Below, piece by piece: positions 33,152 through 43,368 of a stretch of DNA of 64,000 bases. The notes below the pieces were generated by a model that was not told where the DNA came from, made no database searches, and worked only from the letters and a program-made list of their open reading frames with translations. Position 1 is the first letter of the stretch. Each line of letters begins with the position of its first letter. Position numbers and translations under genes: made by a program. Source of the DNA: Orientallactaga sibirica (Eukaryota > Chordata > Mammalia > Rodentia > Dipodidae); NCBI GenBank assembly GCA_036365145.1, contig JAEOAD010000030.1, forward strand, positions 10,006,001-10,070,000, in the 5' to 3' direction.

Positions 33152-34009
33152 TCTTTGAGTCAGATATCCCCCATAAACTCATATGCTTTGAATGCTTGGT
33201 TCCCAGCTGATGGCAGTTTGGAAGGTGGAGCTTTGATGGGGGAGGTGTATTGTTGGGGGCAGGTTTATGTGTGTTAAAACCAGCTTCCCCTTGCCAGTAT
33301 TCGAACACTGTCCTGATGCTGTTTTCTACCTGATGTTGGCTAGGAAGTGACATCCAACCTCTGCTTATGCCATGTTTTCCTCTAACATCAGGGAGCTTCC
33401 TTTGAGACTGTAAGCCAAAATAAAGAACTTTGCTCCCATTCCAGCAGAAAACAGCAATATTAAAAGAAACTTGTACCAGGTTACAGAATCCCCCAACAGG
33501 CCAGGAGTTACCCACAAAGCACAGAAATAAGTCCCTGGTCGCCCTTGAGGGAGAGAGCAGGGAACAGAGAGATAAACTCCTACTTGCCCAGAAGCCCCAC
33601 CCAGGGAGAGACCAAAGAACAGAGAGATGAGTTTCTTGCCTACAAGTTACCCACAGGGAGAAACCAGGGACCTGAGATAAATTCCCACCCGTTCTGGGAG
33701 TTACTGATAATTTTGGACTAATTAGAACTAGAATTATAAGAAATTTAAACTATGTAGCTGCCCACTCATGCCATGGATGCTTCTGTAACCTTGATTGCAT
33801 CTGCTGTAGAAGAAAGATATAAAGAGCCCCGCATGCCTAAGCTGGGGGCTGACGCCATTAAAGAGAGACCTGGGTGTCAGTCCACAAGCATGAATAAATC
33901 TTCCTCTTTTCTGTCTGAAAGGCTCTGAGTCTCATTCTGTCAGGAAATTCCCACAATACCATCAGCCGCTTTTGGTCAGGTGATCTGTGCCAAAAATGAG
34001 AAGGTAACA
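33152..34009 (+). repeat. MaLR-type LTR, split by a second LTR
   Basis: Same family as 32002-32281 (TCCCCCATAAACTCATATG, TTCCCAGCTGATGGCAG, AGCCAAAATAAAG at 33412-33424). It resumes after the nested LTR with GCTTTTGGTCAGGTGATCTG and ends GTAACA-type at 34009. Flanked by GATGC at 33147-33151 and 34010-34014, the 5-bp duplication expected of MaLR. Confidence 0.82.
33442..33956 (+). repeat. LTR nested inside the MaLR LTR
   Basis: Shows GATATAAAGAGCCCC (TATA-like, 33818-33832) and AATAAA at 33893-33898, about 70 bases apart as in an R region. The right end is near TTCCCACA (33949-33956). The left end is approximate. An internal near-repetition around GGGAGAGA(G/C)CA...GGGA at 33550-33680 is visible. 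It contains no gene. Confidence 0.6.
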
Positions 34010-34014
34010 GATGC

Positions 34015-35162
34015 CTTAAGTGGAGGAGCCATTCTTCCAGGAAAATGGTGACTCCTGCTCACAGTGGCCCCTGGCGAGGTGCCAGCTGTAGGCCCCCTCC
34101 CAGGATGCTGACTGAGTATTGTCCTCGCTGCCCTGCAGTTTTTGAGCCCCAAGCTCCCAAGGACTTGGGGCAGCAGAGTTTAGTGAGTTGTGGGTGAAGT
34201 GGAGGTGTCAGGAGAGACTTTTGCACAACAAAACATTCCCAACAAAGATAAGAAGATTGCAGATACTGTTACAAGCTGCTATTGTAGAACGTGTAGAGGT
34301 TAGAGTAAGAAGTGAACCATTTAAACTGTTAGTTTAGGCTGTAAACTAAGGCATAAAGCCACTGCAAGAGCTGATGTGGATATAGAGAAAGCCCAGAATT
34401 CTTACCAGATACTTGATACTTCATCACTAGTTCCTGGCTGCCCCTCTGTCACATCATCACATCATCTAAGACAACCTAAGAAGCATAGGGACTGCTCACA
34501 CAGACAATGCAGGGGCTGTGGAGGCTGACCACACAGTGAACAGGGGCCCAGCTTCTGGCAGAACAGCCAGGGAGCCTTCTTCATCTGCAGCTAGCCAACA
34601 TCTCTCCCAGCATTGTGCTTCAAGTCAAGCAGAAGACACCTCCCACAGATTTGCCAGCCTGTTTATTGACATGGTAGGTAGGATCACAATTTTAGACCAA
34701 AGAGAACACCACTCAGAAGGAAACAGGAGCACTGAGAATTTGAAGGGCCATTCTTGAGGGACTCCTAAGAAGCCTCATTTTGTGGAAGTGCTAGAGATGT
34801 GAGCCAAGAACCTGGTGATCCCAACACACAAGTTTAAAACCAGTGTGTGAGTATTGTTGGAAAACGGGCCTGTCTAGGAACAAAATGTGTGTGAGCTTTG
34901 CAAGCACTGCTTGTAGGTAGCAATGAACACATTGTGGGAATAATGAGACCACCGTGAGCTGAAGTAGAGAATTCCTTTGAAATATATGTTAGATTTGTTA
35001 GTGTTCAAATTCAAATACTTAATGGAGAGTATTCAGTTTCAGGATGCTTTTGCCAGTAGTTCATAAAACATGCTGTTGGAGAGAGAATACATTGTGACTT
35101 TTTCAGTACCATTTCCTAGCACACGTTCTCCTTTAATTAGTGTGTAAGCTAAAAGAAGTAAT
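34015..35162. other. Unassigned DNA; possible processed pseudogene in left two-thirds
   Basis: 34060-34790 is richer in G+C than its surroundings and has several short protein-like frames: about 26 codons at 34223-34302 ending in CYCRTCRG, and 79 codons at 34518-34757 containing HRFASLFIDMVG. They are in different frames. I do not recognise the protein, and no A tail or target duplication was found. 34800-35162 holds nothing recognised. Confidence 0.3.
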
Positions 35163-35445
35163 TGCAGAGCTCAAAAGATAGCTGTTTGCAAAGGTCTTGC
35201 CTTGCAAGCATGAGGATCTGAGTTCAATCCCCAGAACCCACATAAAAATACCCTGCATGGTAGTACCTGCTTCTAATTCCAGTCTAACTAGGGAATTCCC
35301 CACCATTGAGAGACCTTGCCTAAAAAAGTTGGATAGCATTCTTGAAGCATGTTACCTGCACACACTTGAATGTATGAACACAAGAATATGCACATACACT
35401 GTACACACACACACGCACTTGAGTGCATGCGCGCACACACAAAAG
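35163..35445 (+). repeat. B4-type SINE with (CA)n tail
   Basis: GCAGAGCTCAAAAGATAGCT head, GTTCAATCCCCAGAACCCAC, and a B1-like body reduced near 35255-35300, grading into (CA)n at 35399-35445. Quite diverged. Confidence 0.7.
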
Positions 35446-35834
35446 CAGCTGTAGAAATTGTTGAACTTTAAAAAAATTGCTCACTACATGTAAACAGCAG
35501 TGTTGTGGGGACATCATGAAGTAAAGATTTTGTTCCTTGTAGAGGTTAGGACCTAAATGGTGACTTAAGATTTCCATACCTGGGAAAATATTAAACTAGA
35601 TCATAATAGTTTACAGGGGAAGGAAGCAAGAGCATTTAAAAAATATATATTTGACCATAATGAGGGGGAAAAACCTGCTCTGAGTTCCTTGCCATAGTTT
35701 TGTGTCTGATATCTCCAGTAAAATAAAAGCTGCTTAAGGAGAAAAAAAGAAAGTGGGGGAAAATGTATAAAAAGGCACCCCTAAAACAGATAAAGAAGGG
35801 CTTGTAAATCATGTATCTTATAAGAGACACACAT
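35446..35834. other. Unassigned intergenic DNA
   Basis: A/T-rich, with no repeat or gene recognised. Confidence 0.35.
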
Positions 35835-35919
35835 ACCAAATATATAAAGTATGCTTATGGCTCAATAAAAAAGACAAACCAATTTTAAACATGAACAAAA
35901 GATGTGAATGGACATTTCT

Positions 35920-36138
35920 TTTAAAAATATTTTTAATTTTTATTTATTTATTTGAGAGAAAGAAACACACACACACACACACACATAATGGGTGTGCCAG
36001 TGCCTCCGGCCTTTGCAAATGAACTCTAGACATATGTACCACCTTGTGCATCTGGCTTACATGGGTTTTGGGGAATCTAACCTAGTTCCCTTGGCTTTTC
36101 AGGCAAGCACCTTAACCAATAAACCATCTCCCCAGCCC
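35920..36138 (-). repeat. tRNA-type SINE with perfect 14-bp duplication
   Basis: Flanked by GAATGGACATTTCT at 35906-35919 and 36139-36152. A (CA)n run at 35967-35987 replaces the usual (GA)n block. Confidence 0.95.
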
Positions 36139-36309
36139 GAATGGACATTTCTACATAAATGGCACATGCAAAAGAAAAAAATACTTAACATGGTGCATGA
36201 TTAGAGAAGCACAAATAAAGCCACAGTGAGGTGGCTTATTCAGCAGGATTCTATAATCAAGGTGTATAGAAATTTTATACACCCTTCTTAGGAATGCAGA
36301 ATGAGGGGG

Positions 36310-36699
36310 TATAGCAGACAGCTTCAGGTTTGCTGAGATGAACTTCCAGACCAGGCACAGTTATGGAGGAAGGGATATTATTTATTGAAGCTTACAGATC
36401 CAGGGGAAGTTCCATAAGGGCAGGAGAAGCGGCCTGCTCTCACAGGACCAGTCAAGAGAGCAAAGCCCCCAGCCACACAGCACACAGAGCAAAAAAAAAC
36501 TACAGCCAAAAGCCCAGCACACTTCAGGAACTCCTGCTAGGCTCACTTTGCATATCTTTACAATGGAATCTCAAGCCCACCATCACACCTTAAGACCGCC
36601 CCCCCCCCGTGACATTGCCTCTAGCAAGGTGATTGCAGATGCAAACTATAACTAATAAAATACTGAATATATTGGGGGACATATATTCAAACTACCACA
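36310..36699 (-). repeat. Solo MaLR-type LTR (390 bp)
   Basis: The minus-strand copy of the subfamily at 29629-30012. It starts TGTGGTAGTTTGAATATATG and ends GTCTGCTATA, with AATAAA complement at 36382-36387. Flanked by GGGGG at 36305-36309 and 36700-36704, both followed by TA. Non-coding; the 76-codon frame inside it is LTR sequence. Confidence 0.9.
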
Positions 36700-37255
36700 G
36701 GGGGTAATTTGGATAATAGTGTTGTGGTCCCTCAAAATGGCCATATCACTTGAAGTGTATTGCCAAGACAAATGAAAGTATTTGTATACAGAAGCACCAT
36801 GGAAATGGATATTCAGAGCACTAGTATTTATAGCTAAGTAATGTGAAAAAATCAGCATGCTTAGCTATTGATGCTTCAATAAGTAAAATATATCCATACA
36901 ATGAAATATTATCTATAATGGATTCATGCCATGACCTTAAAAACATTATGCGAAGTGAAATATGTCATCTATGAAGACAACATACATATTTCATTTTTGC
37001 AAAATATCTAGAATAGGCAAATCTACTGAGATAGAAAGTAGTTTTGTGGTTACTTAGGGAGGCTGTGGAGAGTTCTTGCTAATAAATAATAGTCACTGCT
37101 AATAAATAATAGGTTGGGATGATAAAAAGAGTCTAAATGTGATTGTGTACTGGCTGCACAACTCAATAAATGAAAAGTCTCTGCTTTGCACTCTTTCAAT
37201 GGATAAATTGCATATTATATGAATTCAGTCTCAATAAAACTATTACACTTAAAAA

Positions 37256-37506
37256 AATCTTACAATGCTGAGTGTACTTTAAGTTGAATTCCCTCCTTCT
37301 TTCCTTCTCTTCCCTACTTGGTTGGTTGGCCAATGTCAACTTAGTGGCCCCTGGAAAAACAGGCTGACTATGAAAATTCTCAGTGGACTTAGGCATCCTA
37401 GGGTCAAATCAGTACCCACTTTTACTTAGAGTAAGAACAAATCTTGGATTTAAAGTATTGTCTGAAGCCTTATCCCAGATCCTTTGAAAATGCAACTCTG
37501 GAGGGC
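37256..37506. other. Unassigned DNA
   Basis: Nothing recognised between the ancient L1 end and the next LTR candidate. Confidence 0.35.
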
Positions 37507-37850
37507 TATGATGGTTAATCTCTGGTTGTCAACTCAACAGGATTTATAATCACCATGGAAACAAATCTTTTAGGAATTTCCTAGATTAGATTAATTGAGT
37601 TCAGAAGATGCACCATCCCTGTGGGGAATGCCATTGCATGGGCTGGAGATCCTAGACTGACTGTATACAAAGGAGAAAGCTAGCTGATCAGCAACATTTA
37701 TTTCTCTCTACTTCCTGCTGATATGTTGGTGGCTTCCTGCCCCTGCCATGATTGAATCTATTCTATACAACTATAATCTGAAACAAACTCTTCCCCAAGT
37801 TTGCTTCCAGTCAGGTATTTTGTCCCAGTGGTGAGATGGTAATTTACACA
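37507..37850 (+). repeat. LTR-like element related to the one at 10604
   Basis: Starts TATGATGGTTAATCTCTGGT, close to TGTGATGGTTAAGTTTGTG at 10604, with GTCAAC shortly after in both, and ends ATGGTAATTTACACA. No AATAAA and no clear target duplication, so the ends are approximate. Confidence 0.6.
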
Positions 37851-38345
37851 AGACGTTTGCAAGTTATAATCTATGACAACTCAGATCTGGTATGAATTTC
37901 CAAATTTCCTTTAAAAGAATTGAGAACTTTATAATTCAGGACTCTTATAGACAAGAAAGTATTCTTTGTGTCTGTTCTAGTTTATGTTTAGATCTTCAGA
38001 AGATAATTGAATCGGATTCTGGAGATGAAGCACACAGGCAGGGAAAGGAGACCTTAGTCTCATCTTTAATTTAAAGAACATTCTTTTCATTTCTCCTCAG
38101 TAGGTCCATCCAATTATTTTTCTCCTCCAATTAACACTGAAGTCTTAGAGGAAGCCAGGAGGAAAGATCTTGTGTACATATGTCTACATATTTTAATCTC
38201 ATGAAACAACACATTTGCAAGTGAAGTCTGTAGCTATATCACCACCAACATACTAGATCTTATCCCAGAAGCAAAGCAGGGTAGAGCCTGGTTAGTACTT
38301 GGATGGCAAAATTTGAGTAAAATAATTCAACTTTAAAACAAATTA
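37851..38345. other. Unassigned intergenic DNA
   Basis: No repeat family or gene recognised. Confidence 0.35.
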
Positions 38346-38512
38346 GGGCCTGAGGAGATGGCTCAGCAGCAGTTAAAGATGCTTGTTGCAAAGCCAGATA
38401 GCCTGGGTTTAATTCCCCAGTGCCCTAGTAAAGCCAAACACACACACACACAAGGTGGTGCATGCATCTGGAGTTCATTTGTATCAGCAGGAGGCTCTGG
38501 TGCATATATGTA
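38346..38512 (+). repeat. tRNA-type SINE directly before L1-3
   Basis: Head AGGGCCTGAGGAGATGGCTCAG, box-B-like GGTTTAATTCCCC, then (CA)n at 38438-38453, GGAGTTCATTTG, and loss of the (CT)n block. It ends about 15 bases before the L1-3 5' end. Confidence 0.8.
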
Positions 38513-38528
38513 TTTTAAATTTTAAAAA

Positions 38529-39730
38529 GGACTTCTCGGTAAGGTGGCTGCATAGGAGTCACACCAACCCAGCCTAGGCAGGGATTTGAGCAAAACCACA
38601 GCAAAATACATTCTAAATACATTTGTCTGAAAAGTGAAGGTGTATATGGTTTCATTGGCCACAGCAGAGAAGCAGGAGTGACTAAATCTATCAGAAAAGA
38701 GGAAAATGTCCAGAATCCTACTGAGGACCTTGCACACCTGGATAGATCCATGTAGACCCATACAGATCCGCATGCCTGCCCAAAGCCCAGCTGCAGGAGC
38801 AGATCCCAAACAAGGGGATTTTCCAACCTCAACAGCCTCCTTACAAAGTCAAAAAACCTGAAGGAGAGACAACAGAGGAGCTGCTAAATAGGACACAGGC
38901 AGGACCAGCTGAGCAGTTCCAGTACAACTCCAGGATTCCTGCACTCTCTCATCCCCCAACCTGTCAGAGAACACATTCAGCTCCTGGGGGCAGGGCAACC
39001 AGCACAGCTGTTCACAACACCAAATTCACAGTACAGCACAGAGGGATCAAGGTGGGCACTCAGCATTGGTGATATTTGAAGCCACCCCAAAAGGTAATGA
39101 GAGCAACTGACAAAAAAGCAGGTACATAGGCCTGCACTGGAAGTGCTAATCTGTCTTTCCATGCCACAGCAGGTTATGGGTTGGGCATTCTTGGTTGGCT
39201 TTACCATTCTCAATTAAGCTGTATTTGGGGATTAACTATTGTTGCCTTTGATGCTTTTGGATTCATAGGGCCTTTGTCATTTTCTTCTGTCATTATTGGG
39301 GGCAGGGTGTGATTCACACCCAGGTTGACCTGAAACCCAATTCACAATAGCAATCTCAGACTCCCAGCAGAAAGGATTAAGGGTGTAGAGCAACACACAC
39401 CCTTAGGGATTTGGGCTGTATAAGGTTATTTGTTTGTCTCAATCTCCTCACTTGCATACTCTGAACTGGTTTTTATTGAATGTGTATATTGCTCAGTTGA
39501 ATTTTAAAATTTGCTAGTAAATTGCTCCACCCAGCCCACTAGAATACTTGAATAGCAGGCAAACTCAACACCTAGGTTTAGTTCTACTGTTGGATTAGAG
39601 TACAAGAGCTATACTTGGCACCTTAAACTCCTACCCGAAGGTACATAAAGTTGGATTTCTAAATCTAAAACCATCACAGATTTTTAGAAAACCCAACCAT
39701 CAAACCAACTCAGGATGCAAAAAATCACAA
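38529..39730 (+). promoter_or_regulatory. L1-3 5' untranslated region
   Basis: About 1.2 kb before ORF1. L1 5' UTRs normally act as internal promoters (established), but activity of this copy is not shown. Contains an antisense B1-like block at about 39296-39415, also found in L1-1 and L1-4. Confidence 0.7.
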
Positions 39731-40092
39731 CATTATAATACAAGAAACACAAATAATCAAGACAATACAATCCCACCAAAAATTATAAATCCATAAGAAA
39801 TGGCCCCCAATGAGACTGTTTTACATGAAATGCCTGACAAAGATTTCAAAAATGATTTTATCTATACTCAACAAAATCAAAGAAGAAATCTAAGGAATCA
39901 AAGAAGAAAACAAAGGAATTAAAGAAGAAAACAAACTCCTGAAGGAATACCAAGAGAACACAGGAAACCAGCTTAATGAACTAAGGAGGCCATTCCAAGA
40001 CATGAGTAAGGAAATAGAAATACTGAAGAAAAACAAGCCAGAAATTCTAGCACTGAAAAACACAGTTAAAAAAAAAAAAAAAAAAAAAAAGA

Positions 40093-40234
40093 GCCGGGCG
40101 TGGTGGCGCACGCCTTTAATCCCAGCACTCGGGAGGCAGAGGTAGGAGGATCGCCGAGAGTTCGAGGCCACCCTGAGACTACATAGTTAATTCCAGGTCA
40201 GCCTGGACCAGAGTGAGACCCTACCTCGCAAAAC

Positions 40235-40276
<42 letters not shown>
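40093..40276 (+). repeat. Young B1 SINE with very long A tail
   Basis: GCCGGGCGTGGTGGCGCACG through GTGAGACCCTACCTCG, close to intact, with the CpG-rich head unmutated (GGGCGTGGTGGCGCACGCC, CACTCGGG, GATCGCCGAGAGTTCGAGG). It is preceded by 23 As (40068-40090) and followed by an A tail of about 42 bases, broken by CC only near 40234. Preserved CpGs and a pure tail point to a recent insertion. Confidence 0.93.
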
Positions 40277-40278
<2 letters not shown>

Positions 40279-40404
40279 CACAATGCATGACCCACATTCC
40301 CCATTGATGAGGGTCCCTTTGGAAGAGGGAGGACAGGGAGGCAGATAAAGGAGCCAACACTATGAATGTAAAATCAGAATAATATAAATAAAAATACATT
40401 ATGG
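40277..40404 (+). mobile_element. L1 3'-UTR retroposon, copy F (128 bp, 3' end only)
   Basis: ACAATGCATGACCCACATTC and CATTGATGAGGGTCCCTTTG match the last third of copy E at 43250-43340, including the final AATGTAAAATCAGAATAATA. It adjoins the B1 tail with no gap. The L1-3 sequence on both sides (ACAGTTAAAA left, CCAGTCAAAA right) suggests one target duplication around the B1 plus fragment. Confidence 0.85.
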
Positions 40405-42280
40405 GGGAAAAAAACCCAGTCAAAAAAACAAAACAAAACAAAACAAAAACCTCTGTGGAAAGTCTCACCAGTAAAATGGATGAAGGAAAGGACAGAATAT
40501 CTAAACAAGATGACCAGGTGGCAGATCTAATACAGTTCAATAAAGAGAAAGACAAACTAATAGGAAGGTATGAATGGGAATTTCAAGGTATCCAGGACAC
40601 TATGAAAAGATCAAGCATAAGAATTCAGGGTATAGTAGAAGGAGAAGAATTTCAATCCAGAGACTTGGTAGGCATTTTCAACAAAATCATAGAAGAAAAT
40701 TTCCCCAAATTGGGAAAGAAATGCCATGAAGATACAAGAAACTTTTAGAACACAACCTGGAAAGAACCTCTCCTCACCATGTTATAATTAAACTATTAAA
40801 CACACAAACTAAAGAAAATATATTGGAAGCTGTTAGAGAGAAAAAGCAAGTCACCTATAAAGGCAAGCCCATCACTATTACAGCAAATTACTCAACACAA
40901 ACTTTAAAAGCCATAAGGGATAGGAATGATGTATTCCAAGTTCTGAAAGACAGCAACTGTAAACCAAGAATACTTTATCCTGCAAAGCTATCTATCCAAA
41001 TTGAAGGGTAAATAAGGACATTAAACAACAAAAACATGCGGAAGGAATTTATGACAACTAAGCTAGCTCTACAGAAAATACTAGAAGGAATCCTTCATGC
41101 TGAAGAGAAAGCAAAACAAACACAGGAGGAAACAGGAAAAAATAAACCATACTCAAACAACAGCTAAAACACAAGAATAAAGGGAAACAGGAAGAACTAC
41201 AAAACCAGAAGAATGGTGAGAATAAACACATACCTTTCACTAATGACTCAATATCAATGGCCTGAATGCCCCAACCACAAGACACAGGCTTGCAGACTGT
41301 AAAAGGCAGGATCCTGATGTTTGTTGCCCCTAGGAAACTCATTTCTCATAAAAGATAGACACTGTCTTCGGGTGAAAGGATGGAAAACAGTACTTCAAGG
41401 AAATGGGCATAGGAAACAAGCAGGGGTTGCAATCCTAATTTTTGACAGAATAGACTTCAAACTAACATTAGTGAGGAAAGATTAAAAAAGGTCACTATAT
41501 ACTGATTAAAGGAACACTCAACCAGGAGGACATTACAATCCTAAATGTATATGCCACTAATATGGGGCTCCTAAATTCATCAAACAAACACTATTAAACT
41601 TAAGGTCACAGATAATACCAAACACAATTGTAGTGGGTGACTTCAATACTCCACTTTCATCACTTGACAGGTCATCCCAGCACAAAATAAACAGAGAGAT
41701 ATCTGGATTATGTGATGTCATCGAACAAATGGACCTAATAGATATCTACAGAACATTCCATCCAAATGCTACAGAATACACATTTTTCTCAACAGCACAT
41801 GGAACATTCTCTAAAATAGACCATATATTAGAACACAAAGCAAATCTTAGCAAATATAGGAAAAATGAAATAATCCCTTATACTCTACCTGACCATAATG
41901 GGATTAAACTGCAAATCTGCAACAAAAAAAACCCTACAGAATATACAGAAATTCATGGAGACTAAACAGTACACTATTGAATGATGAACGGGCCACTGAA
42001 GAAATCAAAAAGGAAATCAATAAACTCATAAATCAAATGATGATGTGAATACCACATATCATATCCTTTGGGACACAATGAAGGCAGTCGTAAGAGGGAA
42101 ATTTATCACTCTAAGTGCCTATATTAAGAAATTGGAGAGGTCCCAAGTAGAAAATTTGCTGCTTTACCTTAGGGCTTTGGAAAAAGAACAAGGCAAACAA
42201 GAAATCAATAGATGGGAAAAAATAATGAAGATTAGTGCAGAAATTAATTAAATAGAAGCCCCCCAAAAATCCAAAGTATT

Positions 42281-42511
42281 GGGCTAGAGAGATGGCCTAA
42301 GAACGCTGGTTCCAATCTCCAGCGGTTCCAATCTCCAGGTCCCATGTTTACCCAGATGCAAAGGGTGCAATGCCACACTTGACCACAAGGGAGTGCACAC
42401 ATCTGGATTTTATTCACAGCAGCTGAGAGGCTGCTGGTGTGCCCATCTCTATCTGTCTTCCTCTCTCTCTCTGTCTCTCTTTGTGTCTCTCTCTCTCAAA
42501 AAAAAAAAAAA
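42281..42511 (+). repeat. tRNA-type SINE with duplicated box B, inside L1-3
   Basis: Head GGGCTAGAGAGATGGCC, then the promoter box-B region twice in tandem: GGTTCCAATCTCCAG(C/G) at 42308-42323 and 42324-42339. A (CT)n block lies at 42460-42496, then an A tail. Flanked by AATCCAAAGTAT and AATCCAAACTAT, one mismatch. Confidence 0.93.
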
Positions 42512-42947
42512 AAATCCAAACTATCAATGAAACAAAGAGTTGGTTCTTTGAAAGGATAAACAAGATTGATAAACCCTTAGCAAATCTGACCAGAAGAAAG
42601 AGAGAGAAGACAAAATTAATAAAATTAGGATGAAAAAGTCACCATTACAATAGACACTAAAGAAATTTGGAAAATCATAAGGACATTAAGATTATATACA
42701 ACTCTAAGTTTGAAAATCTGAAATAAATGGATGATTTCCTTGATGCCTATGACTTGCCTAAATTAAATCAAGATGAGATAAACTGTTTAAATAAACCTAT
42801 AATAAATACAGAGATTCAAGCAGTTATAAGTAAGTCTCCCAAGTAAACAAAGTCCTGGCCCAGATGGATTCAATGATGACTTTTACCAGACCTTTATGGA
42901 AGAACTAATACCACTGCTTCTCAAACTTTTCCTTAAAATATAAAAAG

Positions 42948-43368
42948 ACCCCAGCTGAAACCATAGAACAACACAGGGGAAGGGCAAGAATACAGCGTTC
43001 ATGGCGATCACGACACCAGAAAAAGGCTGAAGGAGATAAACACAGAGAACATCCACCTCCAACTAAGCCAGATATCCAGAGACACAGAGGCTCCCAAAAC
43101 CTCATCACTGAAGCAAAACTAAAATGACCCCAATGTGGCTCAGGGAAACTCGTGGAAGAGGGGGCGGAAAGATTGTTAGAGTCACAAGTTGGGGCATTAC
43201 GCACAGAGACCAGGGCCTACCCCCCAAAAACTCTTGACTAACCTCACAATGCATGACCCACATTCCCCATTGATGAGGGTCCCTTTGAAAGTGGGAGGAC
43301 AGGGAGGAGGACAATGGAACCAATACTATGAATGTAAAATCAGAATAATATAAATTTAAAAAATAATA
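42948..43368 (+). mobile_element. L1 3'-UTR retroposon, copy E, inside L1-3
   Basis: 421 bp in the plus orientation, 5'-truncated (starts ACCCCAGCTGAAACC), ending ATAATATAAATTTAAAAAATAAT. Flanking ATAAAAAG at 42940-42947 and 43374-43381 is the target duplication in A-rich DNA. L1-2 has the uninterrupted site at 19325-19345. Open frames on its minus strand (42905-43323) are retroposon sequence. Confidence 0.9.

Larger units (their letters stand above)
35835..37255 (+). mobile_element. Ancient L1 3' part, interrupted twice
   Basis: Blocks in old-L1 order: AACATGAACAAAAGATGTGAATGGACATTTCT (35888-35919), AGAGAAGCACAAATAAAGCCACAGTGAGG (from 36203), ATCCATACAATGAAATATTATC, and ATTATGCGAAGTGAAATATGTC. 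A SINE (35920-36138) and an LTR (36310-36699) are inserted. Non-functional. Confidence 0.75.
39731..41011 (+). pseudogene. L1-3 ORF1, broken by a composite insertion
   Basis: The N-terminal part begins near 39731 by comparison with L1-1. The coiled-coil stretch is rich in K, E, N and Q (39880-40065). After the insertion at 40068-40414 the frame at 40401-40748 carries more coiled coil and the RRM start (SSIRIQGIVEGEEFQSRD, FNKIIEENFPKLGKK). It shifts, then 40823-41011 holds the C-terminal domain, ending in IQIEG and a stop at 41009-41011. ORF1p is the L1 RNA-binding trimer. This copy needs at least removal of the insertion and one frame repair. Confidence 0.85.

Noticed and set aside
38515..38832. 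Minus-strand frames of 95-105 codons
   Set aside because: Antisense of the L1-3 5' UTR. The corresponding region of L1-1 and L1-4 is not open in the same frame.
39890..40555. Minus-strand frames of 93 and 122 codons
   Set aside because: Antisense of L1-3 ORF1 and of the poly-A tracts (poly-F and poly-S runs), not genes.
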